A stretch of DNA of 64,000 nt, from assembly GCA_963691835.1 (NCBI GenBank), contig OY829383.1, positions 620,001 to 684,000 on the forward strand. Direction: 5' to 3'. Every line of letters starts with the position of its first letter. Positions within the stretch are counted from its first letter, which is position 1. This DNA is from G963691835 sp963691835. Its GTDB lineage: Bacteria; Pseudomonadota; Alphaproteobacteria; Thalassobaculales; Thalassobaculaceae. The translations under genes and the position numbers were made by a program. The notes beneath the pieces were generated by a model that saw only the letters and a program-made list of their open reading frames with translations, was not told where the DNA came from and searched no databases. Shown here piece after piece: positions 17,205-24,355 of this stretch.

Positions 17205-18499
17205 CAGGCGACCTGCTCCTCCAGGCTCGTATCGTCATGAAGACGCTCGATCACGGCACCACAATCCTGGAGCTTGCCGACAAGCCGTTCATAGCCCCGG
17301 TCCAAATGGTACACCCGGGAAATGGTCGTCTCACCGGTTGCGGCAAGTCCCGCGAGGACGAGCGACACGGAAGCCCGCAGATCCGTTGCCATGACCGGCG
17401 CACCGGTGAGACGCCGCTGGCCACGAACAAGGGCCGAGGCCTGATGAACCGTGATGTCCGCCCCCATGCGCGCCAGCTCGGGCACGTGCATGAAACGGTT
17501 TTCGAAGATCGTCTCCGTGATCATCGCAGCCCCCTGGGCCACGCTCATCAGCGCCATGAACTGCGCCTGCAGGTCCGTCGGAAAGCCCGGATAGGGCTCC
17601 GTCATCACATCCACACCGACCAGCGGACGATCCTGACGGGTTACCTTGAGACCGGCGGCGGTCTCGCTGATCTCCAATCCCGCGGAACGCAGGACACCGA
17701 TCACCGTCTCCAGAAGAGGTCTGCGAACGCCGAGCAGTTCCACCTCTCCGCCGGTGATCCCAGCGGCCATGGCATAAGTGCCCGCCTCGATCCGGTCGGG
17801 GACGACGGCGTGGGCCGCATCGTTCAACGTGTCTCTTCCCTGGATACGGATCGTATCGGTGCCGTGGCCTTCGATCTCGACTCCCATCGCGGCGAGACAC
17901 TCGCCGAGGTCAATGATCTCCGGCTCCCGCGCGGCATTCACCAGCACGGTCTCCCCCTTGGCGAGGCACGCCGCCATCATCAGGTTCTCCGTAGCTCCCA
18001 CGGAGACCATGGGGAAGACGACCTTCGCCCCTTTGAGGCGCCCGCCACGGCCCGCCTTGGCCTCGATGTATCCGCCGGTGAGCTCGATCTCCGCCCCCAT
18101 CTCGGCGAGACCCTTGATATGCAGATCCACTGGCCGGTTGCCGATGGCGCAGCCACCGGGCTGCGACACCCGCGCCACGCCGCACCGTGCCAGGATCGGG
18201 CCCAACACGAGCACAGACGCCCGCATCTTCCGAACGATTTCATAAGGCGCCTCGGTGCTGGCGATGTCCTTTGCATGAAGCGTGGTCGACCCACCGGGAA
18301 CATCCGTGATCGCAACACCGTGCTGCGCCAACAACGCCAGCATGGACTGGATGTCCGCCAGCCGCGGCACGTTATCCAGCACCAGCGGACGATCGGACAG
18401 CAACGCGGCCGCCAACAGGGGAAGGGCCGCGTTCTTGGCGCCCCCGACGGGAATTTTACCGACGAGGCGGTTGCCCCCGTGAATTCGAATGCGGTTCAT
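17204..18499 (-). CDS. murA: UDP-N-acetylglucosamine 1-carboxyvinyltransferase
   Basis: A 431-residue cytosolic enzyme catalysing the first committed step of peptidoglycan synthesis. N-terminal GGNRLVGKIPVGGAKNAALP with the conserved KN, VLVLGPILARCG, and the fosfomycin-target cysteine in QPGGCAIGNRPVD are all present, so a fosfomycin-sensitive type is expected. The ATG at 18499 gives the canonical start; a longer frame to 18562 adds 21 basic residues without homology. Confidence 0.96.
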   Translation of the reverse strand: MNRIRIHGGNRLVGKIPVGGAKNAALPLLAAALLSDRPLVLDNVPRLADIQSMLALLAQHGVAITDVPGGSTTLHAKDIASTEAPYEIVRKMRASVLVLGPILARCGVARVSQPGGCAIGNRPVDLHIKGLAEMGAEIELTGGYIEAKAGRGGRLKGAKVVFPMVSVGATENLMMAACLAKGETVLVNAAREPEIIDLGECLAAMGVEIEGHGTDTIRIQGRDTLNDAAHAVVPDRIEAGTYAMAAGITGGEVELLGVRRPLLETVIGVLRSAGLEISETAAGLKVTRQDRPLVGVDVMTEPYPGFPTDLQAQFMALMSVAQGAAMITETIFENRFMHVPELARMGADITVHQASALVRGQRRLTGAPVMATDLRASVSLVLAGLAATGETTISRVYHLDRGYERLVGKLQDCGAVIERLHDDTSLEEQVA

Positions 18500-18643
18500 G
18501 CTTGTCCTCTCGCGCGATGCCCTCTTGTAGCGGCGCGCCCCGCCGCTCTCAAGTCTGCGCACCGTTCAAGTGCTGGTGACGGCTCGCCTCAATCAGGATC
18601 GCCATCGTCATCGCCGATCATGGCCATGAGATGACGGGATTAA

Positions 18644-18850
18644 TCAGGATTTGTGATCTCCAGACACAGGGTGATCCGGCGCGCTTTTCCCGCCGTCCGC
18701 TCGTTCATCAGCCTGGGCGCCGGGGGACCGGCCATCGATCGACCCGAGTGATTCGGCCGGTCCCGCCTCGCGTCCGCGGGATTGCTGCTTCCGAAGCCGC
18801 AAGTTTTTCCGCAGCGCCGCGGCACGCCGTTGGTTCCGTTCCTCGCTCAA
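18644..18850 (-). CDS. Small basic hypothetical protein upstream of murA (possible TTG start)
   Basis: A 68-residue frame beginning TTG at 18850 with AGGGAG 8 bases upstream. The first 30 residues (EERNQRRAAALRKNLRLRKQ and so on) form a highly charged helix like the short R/K-rich proteins often found just before murA in alphaproteobacteria. The C-terminal half is low-complexity and less convincing, and a frameshift to a neighbouring frame cannot be excluded. It lies 45 bases beyond a terminator of the upstream cytochrome gene, so it may head the murA transcript. Confidence 0.35.
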   Translation of the reverse strand: MSEERNQRRAAALRKNLRLRKQQSRGREAGPAESLGSIDGRSPGAQADERADGGKSAPDHPVSGDHKS

Positions 18851-18896
18851 ACTGCCGTACTCCCTGCTCGTAAATGGGGGGCTACCCGTCCAGTCC

Positions 18897-18934
18897 AAGA
18901 AAGAAAAGGCCGCATCACTCACGGCGATGCGGCC
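18897..18934 (-). terminator. Intrinsic terminator of the c554-like cytochrome gene
   Basis: On the minus strand AGGCCGCATC (18934-18925) and GATGCGGCCT (18915-18906) form a perfect 10-bp GC-rich stem with a 9-base loop, followed by a T-rich tract TTTCTTCTT (18905-18897). It lies 45 bases past the stop codon of the minus-strand cytochrome gene and separates the cytochrome region from the murA block. Confidence 0.85.
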
Positions 18935-18978
18935 TCTGTTCCGGGTGTTCGCCGCCGTAGAGACGGCTTCGATCCGTT

Positions 18979-20325
18979 CTACTGCGCGATCACAGGCGCC
19001 AACTGCCCCATGGCCGCTTTGAAGCCGGCATAGTCCCAACCGTCATACTTCGCGAGAGCGGTGAACGCCTTATCCAAAGCTGGCTTAGCGTCCTGGGCAA
19101 GAGCGCCCATGCCCATGGTCTCGCTGGCCGACAACACGGCCTGAAGCGCATAAACCGCCTGCTCCGCGCCGGCATAGTCGGAGTACTCTGCCGCGTTCGC
19201 CTCGGCGAGCAACCCGCCGATAAGGCCCTTAACAGTGTCCTCATCGACATTCACCGAAGCAAATGCGTCCACCAGTTTCGCCGACGTGTCCTTCAACGCT
19301 TTGGCCGCCGCCTCAAAGTCCTGGAACGACTTCGTCGAGGCCGTGTGCAAAGCCTTCAGCTGCGCGGACAGCGTGTCGCCCAATGCCTTGTCCGTGTACC
19401 GGGCCATGACGATCAGCATCAGCGCGTTGGAGTCGTCAAACCTCACCATGCCCGGACCAAGGCCTGTGGAGGGACGCGCCTGCCACTTCATGTCGGTCAG
19501 CGGGTGGTGGCACGCCTGGCAGTCGAACATCACCAGTTCCGGGAAGATGCCGTCCCGGTTGGTCTTCGGATCGAGAAGCGCATCCAACCGCATGTCGAGG
19601 GCAAGAGCCTGACCGACGGCCCACGTCTGGATCCCGTTCGCGACCTGCTTACGACGCCGGTAATCGTCATCGATCACGAAGTGCGCGGGTTCGATTGCCG
19701 TGAAGGTGTCGAGCTCGAAGCTCATCCGCGGATGACCCGCACCCATGATGCGGTGCGTCACGAACTTCTTGTCGATCCCGAAGTGACAGGACAGACAGAG
19801 CTTCGCCCTCTGGACCGGATCCTCGGTCGGGAACAGGCCGGCATCCCGAAGCACCTGCCGGTCGATGTTCGGCGCAAGGTGCGGTCCAAGCCAACGGGCG
19901 GCACCGCCATGGCACCCCTCACAGCCGACACCATCGGCGATCTGGAAGACCCGTCCCCGCTTTTCGGCCGGCACGTTGTCCGCGTGGCAGTCCAGGCAGA
20001 GATCAGCCTCATGCGCGTTGGGCAGCCCGAGGTTGGCAGCAATGCGCTTGGACTGATCGTTCAGCAGCACCTTGTAGGCATCGGAGTGCTTGTCCTGGGT
20101 TTCCCAGGTTCTGTACTCGTTCTGCAATACATTGGTGTCGACCCAAGGCTGTGTCGCCCCGTGACATGTACTGCCCGCGCAGGATGTCACGCCCAAATGG
20201 CTGTCATCCGCGTATTGAGGCAGGGTTTGCGCCAGAGCGGTCCCACCCGACCATGCGCCTCCCAACCCAAATGCGACAACGGCCGCGAAGACCGCGCTCG
20301 TTGTCCGTCTCGTGATATCGATCAT
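18979..20325 (-). CDS. Cytochrome c554-like multiheme cytochrome (five heme sites)
   Basis: A 448-residue periplasmic protein with a Sec signal peptide cleaved near ALA-Q at residue 32. Four CXXCH heme sites are at about residues 110, 135, 177 and 269, plus an unusual CX4CH site (CAGSTCH, residues 49-55), so five c hemes are possible. Spacing, GVTSCAGSTCHG and the CLSCHFGI segment resemble the c554/c'-type PF13435 family, which carries electrons in nitrogen and sulfur metabolism. Residues from about 290 on have no heme motif and are helical. It is transcribed with the small membrane protein gene at 20371 and divergently from the large redox operon, so it could be the periplasmic shuttle of that system. 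Confidence 0.85.
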   Translation of the reverse strand: MIDITRRTTSAVFAAVVAFGLGGAWSGGTALAQTLPQYADDSHLGVTSCAGSTCHGATQPWVDTNVLQNEYRTWETQDKHSDAYKVLLNDQSKRIAANLGLPNAHEADLCLDCHADNVPAEKRGRVFQIADGVGCEGCHGGAARWLGPHLAPNIDRQVLRDAGLFPTEDPVQRAKLCLSCHFGIDKKFVTHRIMGAGHPRMSFELDTFTAIEPAHFVIDDDYRRRKQVANGIQTWAVGQALALDMRLDALLDPKTNRDGIFPELVMFDCQACHHPLTDMKWQARPSTGLGPGMVRFDDSNALMLIVMARYTDKALGDTLSAQLKALHTASTKSFQDFEAAAKALKDTSAKLVDAFASVNVDEDTVKGLIGGLLAEANAAEYSDYAGAEQAVYALQAVLSASETMGMGALAQDAKPALDKAFTALAKYDGWDYAGFKAAMGQLAPVIAQ

Positions 20326-20370
20326 TGCCCCAAAGCCCCCCTTGCGACCGTTTCGACTCAGTCTAAGACA

Positions 20371-20739
20371 TCAGTGTTTACCGCTCCGCTGCGCCATCGC
20401 GCGCAACTCTTCCAAGGCCCGAACGATCTCAGCATCGTTCGGTCGCATTTCCGCCGCCGCGACATAGGCCGCGACCGAGAGCCGCATCTCACCAACTTGA
20501 CGGTACCGGAGCCCCAACTCCTTAAGCGCGTCACCGTCAGGTTTCCCACCGGTCAATTGAGCTCCCAGAACGGGGATGCGCGCGGCCGCCATCTCGACAA
20601 CCTGTTCGCCGCCACCGTCACTCCTCGCCCCGCGATCCACAGGCGCTGCAACTGTTCCGACGGCAACGCCACCCGCCACGAATCCGAGAAACGCCAGCAA
20701 ACTCAACGCCAAAACCAACATTTGTTGCCGAGCGGACAT
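20371..20739 (-). CDS. Small membrane-anchored protein with TPR-like tail
   Basis: A 122-residue protein with one N-terminal membrane helix (about residues 7-30, LVLALSLLAFLGFVAGG) and a helical periplasmic tail containing LKELGLRYRQVGEMRLSVAAYVAAAEMRPNDAEIVRALEELR (described in part), which fits one to two TPR units. The TPR-like end recalls the C-terminal part of CcmH/CycH-type cytochrome c maturation factors, but it is too short to assign. It lies 45 bases upstream of the c554-like gene on the same strand and probably forms an operon with it. Confidence 0.65.
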   Translation of the reverse strand: MSARQQMLVLALSLLAFLGFVAGGVAVGTVAAPVDRGARSDGGGEQVVEMAAARIPVLGAQLTGGKPDGDALKELGLRYRQVGEMRLSVAAYVAAAEMRPNDAEIVRALEELRAMAQRSGKH

Positions 20740-21054
20740 CAGACCGGTCTCCGTGTTCTAAGCAAGCATCCCACCATCCGAGCCCGCATGACAACCCCGA
20801 ACGCCGTCGTGTTGTAGCGATGCAACGCCATCAACCGGAAGAGTGCGAAAATACTCAACGCCATAGAGACAACCATCGCGAAACTTCCGCAGGCATTCAT
20901 CGCTGAACACCGATAATCGGCCACAAACGGCTCATTCCAATCGTCCATCAGGAGCCGAAAGAAGAATGAATCCATATTTTTAGTGGAAATCACGGGTTAT
21001 TGACCCTGCTTTACACAGCCGCGTGATCCGCATATCGTTTGACTTTGGGGGCGG
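20740..21054. other. Divergent promoter region of the redox cluster
   Basis: A 315-base stretch, more AT-rich than its surroundings, between the minus-strand small membrane protein and the plus-strand flavoprotein operon. It must hold the promoters for both transcripts. I see an imperfect palindrome GGGTTATTGACCC at 20994-21006 and a TTGACT at 21039, a possible -35 element, but no FNR-type TTGAT-N4-ATCAA box and no convincing -10. An 84-codon minus frame covering 20739-20993 has poor composition and is not called as a gene. Confidence 0.5.
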
Positions 21055-23502
21055 GTGCTACCACGAGCACCCCTCAGGTTCGGCAACAACCTGGACGCGG
21101 ATGCGATCGTGGCAGACAAGGTCGAGATAGCAATCATCGGATCCGGTCCAGCCGGGTTGAGCGCTGCGGCACGGGCGGCCGTGCTGGGCGTTTCTCATGT
21201 CCTGTTGGAACGCACCGATCACGCGGCCGACACGATCTACAAATACCAGAAGAAGAAGTTCGTCATGGCGACTCCTGACAACTGGGAGTTGCGGAGTGAC
21301 TTGCCGTTTCAGGAGGGTATCCGGGAAGACATTCTGGATGGCTGGGACGCTGGTATCGAGAAACACGGCGTCAACATCCGATACAACGCCGAGGTCGTCA
21401 AAATCGAGGGTGAGAAGGGAAACTTCACCATATCCGTCCGGGGTGGAGAGGCGGTCGAGGCAAACCACGTCATCCTCTCCATGGGCATGCAGGGCAACAT
21501 CCGGAAGTTCCGGGTTCCGGGTGCGGAATGGGACCGGGTCGGATATCAGGTCGACGATCCGGATGACTACAAAGGGGAGATCATCTTCCTGGTCGGTGCC
21601 GGAGACGCCGCGATCGAAAACGCGGTCGCCCTCGCCCGCCAAAACGATGTCACCCTGATCAACCGCCGCGACGAATTCGCCCGTGCCAAGCCCGGCAACG
21701 TCTCCCTTGTCCTTGATGCCGCCCGCACCAACGAGCTTGAGATCCTGTACGGTTCCGAGCCGTCGAAGATCGAGCCCGGTGCAATCTGGATCAAAACGGC
21801 GGACGGCGAAGAGAAGTTCAATTGCGACCGGGTCATCGGCCGTCTGGGCGCCTCACCGCCTCGGCAGTTTCTGGAAAGCTGCGGCCTTGCCTTTGTCAGC
21901 GACGGCCCGGAATCCCTGCCGGTTGTCTCAGAGACCCTGGAATCAACGGTTCCGGGGATCTATCTCGCCGGCGCGCTTGCCGGCCAGCCACTGATTAAGC
22001 AAGCAATGAACCAGGGCTACGAGATTGTACACACGATCATCGGCCAGCCGGTCGAGCCCATGTCGAACGGCATTCTGCAACAAAACTTGAAAGCCCTCGG
22101 CGCCGCCACGGTCGACGACGCGATGCGGTTGATCAGTGACCGTGTCCCTCTGCTCTCCCAAATGTCGCTGTCGCAGATGAAGGACGTGCTGATCGACACC
22201 ATTGCGCACGCGAAGCGCCGGGGTGAGGTGGTCTTTGAGCGCAACGACCACACGAACACGGTCTTCAGCATCGTGTCCGGTTCCGTTGCGATCCAGCTTG
22301 ACCCGAATGACCCGTCAGACGTGGTGGTGCTGGGCGAGGGCAACTTCTTCGGCGAAATGGGGCTGATCTCAGGCCGGCGGCGGTCGGCGACGATCGTCGC
22401 GCATGAGGATTGTCTTCTGGTGGAGACGCCGAGAACCTCGATGATCCGTCTGCTCGGCGACGTTCCGGAGGCCCGCAAGGTCCTCGACAACGCGGCCGTC
22501 GCCCGTCAAATCCAGACCCATCTTGCGCCGGACATCGATCCGGCCCTGCTTCGCGAGGTGATCGAGACCTCGGAGATCCAACGGTTCTCGAAATTCGATA
22601 CAGTCATCAAGGAAGGCGACACGACCGACGACGTCTTCCTCGTCCGCTCCGGCTCCATGATGGTGTCCAAGGACGTGGGCGGTAAAGAAATCGTCAAAGC
22701 CTATGTGCCCGCCGGGAACTACGTGGGCGAAATGTCGCTCCTGAACGATCAGCCGCGGTCCGCGACCGTGAAAGCGGCGATCAAGACCGAGGCCATCAAG
22801 ATCGACGCGGCAGCTTTCCGGCGTCTCTTGGATCAGGAACCGTCCCTGAGAGGCTCGATCGAAAAGCGGGTTCGTGAGCGGACCATGCAGAACGTGGTGG
22901 CGGAAGGTCGCGCCGACGGTGGCCGTCAGATCAGCGATCTCCTAGTGTCCGGTGCTGGCGAAGCGACCGACATGCTGTTGATCGACGAGGCGCTGTGCGT
23001 GCGCTGCGACAACTGCGAGAAGGCCTGCGCGGAAACACATAACGGCATCTCTCGTCTGGATCGGGAAGCGGGACCGACTTACGGGACGATTCATGTGCCC
23101 ACATCCTGCCGCCACTGCGAGCATCCTCATTGCATGAAAGACTGCCCGCCGGACGCAATTCAACGCGCACCCAGTGGCGAGGTGTTTATCAACGACAGCT
23201 GCATCGGCTGCGGAAACTGCGCCAAATACTGTCCGTACGACGTCATCCACATGGCCTACCAGAAACCCAAGAAGCCGGGATTGCTGGCATGGCTCCTGTT
23301 CGGCGCCGGCCCTGGTCCTGGAGAAGACAAGCGGAAGATGGAGAAGCCGGCCGGGGCCAAGGAAGTCGCTGTGAAGTGCGACATGTGCCTCAACGTGCCG
23401 GGTGGAGCCGCCTGCGTCAGCGCTTGTCCCACCGGTGCGGCCCTCCGCGTCAAGCCGGAGGAGTTCTTCTCGATCGCGAACCTAGCCGCGATGGAGGGCT
23501 GA
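21055..23502 (+). CDS. Flavoprotein / double cNMP-binding / four [4Fe-4S] fusion oxidoreductase
   Basis: An 815-residue cytosolic three-module protein. Residues 20-330 are a thioredoxin-reductase-like FAD/NAD(P) domain: IIGSGPAGLSAAA for FAD and LVGAGDAAIENA for NAD(P)H, but no CxxC redox pair, as in YpdA-type enzymes. Residues about 380-610 hold two cyclic-nucleotide-binding domains, each with a complete phosphate-binding cassette including the key Gly-Glu and Arg (FGEMGLISGRRRSATI at 432-447 and VGEMSLLNDQPRSATV at 557-572). Residues 648-791 carry 16 cysteines in four groups, a NrfC/HycB-like four-cluster ferredoxin. Electrons could pass NAD(P)H to FAD to Fe-S to the b-type membrane protein encoded 3 bases downstream. 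Start is a GTG at 21055; GTG 21109 (ADKVEIAIIG) is an alternative. Confidence 0.88.
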   Translation: MLPRAPLRFGNNLDADAIVADKVEIAIIGSGPAGLSAAARAAVLGVSHVLLERTDHAADTIYKYQKKKFVMATPDNWELRSDLPFQEGIREDILDGWDAGIEKHGVNIRYNAEVVKIEGEKGNFTISVRGGEAVEANHVILSMGMQGNIRKFRVPGAEWDRVGYQVDDPDDYKGEIIFLVGAGDAAIENAVALARQNDVTLINRRDEFARAKPGNVSLVLDAARTNELEILYGSEPSKIEPGAIWIKTADGEEKFNCDRVIGRLGASPPRQFLESCGLAFVSDGPESLPVVSETLESTVPGIYLAGALAGQPLIKQAMNQGYEIVHTIIGQPVEPMSNGILQQNLKALGAATVDDAMRLISDRVPLLSQMSLSQMKDVLIDTIAHAKRRGEVVFERNDHTNTVFSIVSGSVAIQLDPNDPSDVVVLGEGNFFGEMGLISGRRRSATIVAHEDCLLVETPRTSMIRLLGDVPEARKVLDNAAVARQIQTHLAPDIDPALLREVIETSEIQRFSKFDTVIKEGDTTDDVFLVRSGSMMVSKDVGGKEIVKAYVPAGNYVGEMSLLNDQPRSATVKAAIKTEAIKIDAAAFRRLLDQEPSLRGSIEKRVRERTMQNVVAEGRADGGRQISDLLVSGAGEATDMLLIDEALCVRCDNCEKACAETHNGISRLDREAGPTYGTIHVPTSCRHCEHPHCMKDCPPDAIQRAPSGEVFINDSCIGCGNCAKYCPYDVIHMAYQKPKKPGLLAWLLFGAGPGPGEDKRKMEKPAGAKEVAVKCDMCLNVPGGAACVSACPTGAALRVKPEEFFSIANLAAMEG

Positions 23503-23505
23503 TCC

Positions 23506-24348
23506 ATGCATGAGGGCTTTCTGGATCATGCGAGTTTCCGCTGGCTGAAGATCGCCTCCTTTCTCGTGATCGCTTCCATCGCCGCTTATTGGGGCTATGA
23601 GCCGCTGGATGAGCGGAACGGCGGAACCGCCGTCGGCTACATCCTTGGCGGCATTGGGCTTGTCCTGATTATCTGGCTCGCCTGGTTCGGCATCCGAAAA
23701 AGGCGGTATGGCGGGAAGTTCCGGCTCAAGGGCTGGCTCTCGGCCCACGTCTATCTCGGCATCGCGCTGTTGATCATTGGCTTCCTCCATGCCGGCTTCC
23801 AAGTGGGCTGGAACGTCCACACGCTCGCCCTAGTGCTGATGTGTCTGGTGATCTTCAGCGGGATCTTCGGCGTGTTCATGTACGCCTACGCTCCCCAGCA
23901 GATGACCGTGAACCGCGAGGGGCGCACGCTGGAAGACATGATCAATGATCTCGGCGAGATCGACCGCGACTGCCGCGACGTGGCCACGGATCTTTCCGAT
24001 GAGATCAACAGCATCGTCGTCGAGGGCGCAGGCAAGACCCGGATCGGCGGCGGTATCGTCGCGCAGTTGACCGGCAGCGACGGACGCTGCGGCACGAAGT
24101 GGGCGCTGGAGCGCCTCAACGCCATCCACGAAAGCCAGTCGTCCGGCGCCGGTGGCACGGGACCGAGCGACAAGCTGAACGAGCTGATGCGGCTGATGAC
24201 CCGCAAGGCGGACATTGTCGGCAAGGCGCGGCGCGATGTGAAGATGAAGGCGCTGATGGATGTGTGGCTGTTCTTCCATGTGCCTCTGACATTCGCGCTG
24301 ATCGCCTCGCTGATCGCGCATGTCATCTCGGTCTTCTACTACTGGTGA
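23506..24348 (+). CDS. Predicted diheme b-type membrane cytochrome
   Basis: A 280-residue protein with five predicted helices (about 14-32, 42-62, 78-98, 104-128 and 252-278) and a soluble charged insertion at about 135-245. Helix 3 carries His81 and His95, helix 5 His258 and His272; in both helices exactly 13 residues separate the histidines. Two facing H-x13-H helices are the classical signature of two stacked bis-His b hemes spanning the membrane (as in cytochrome b of bc1). The fit to a recognised family is not clear. Position between a cytosolic Fe-S flavoprotein and a membrane-anchored periplasmic decaheme protein argues for transmembrane electron transfer, possibly with quinone exchange. 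Confidence 0.75.
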   Translation: MHEGFLDHASFRWLKIASFLVIASIAAYWGYEPLDERNGGTAVGYILGGIGLVLIIWLAWFGIRKRRYGGKFRLKGWLSAHVYLGIALLIIGFLHAGFQVGWNVHTLALVLMCLVIFSGIFGVFMYAYAPQQMTVNREGRTLEDMINDLGEIDRDCRDVATDLSDEINSIVVEGAGKTRIGGGIVAQLTGSDGRCGTKWALERLNAIHESQSSGAGGTGPSDKLNELMRLMTRKADIVGKARRDVKMKALMDVWLFFHVPLTFALIASLIAHVISVFYYW

Positions 24349-24355
24349 GGGGGTC

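Noticed and set aside
17180..18634. Long plus-strand open frame of 484 codons
   Set aside because: It is antisense to murA, His/Arg/Gly-rich without a recognised fold, and follows from the codon bias of murA.
19345..20817. Plus-strand frame of 490 codons
   Set aside because: Antisense to the c554-like cytochrome, whose heme motifs and signal peptide are clear.
20739..20993. 84-codon minus-strand frame with a TGATG junction to the small membrane protein
   Set aside because: Composition is poor and it fills the region that must contain the divergent promoters; no family is recognised.
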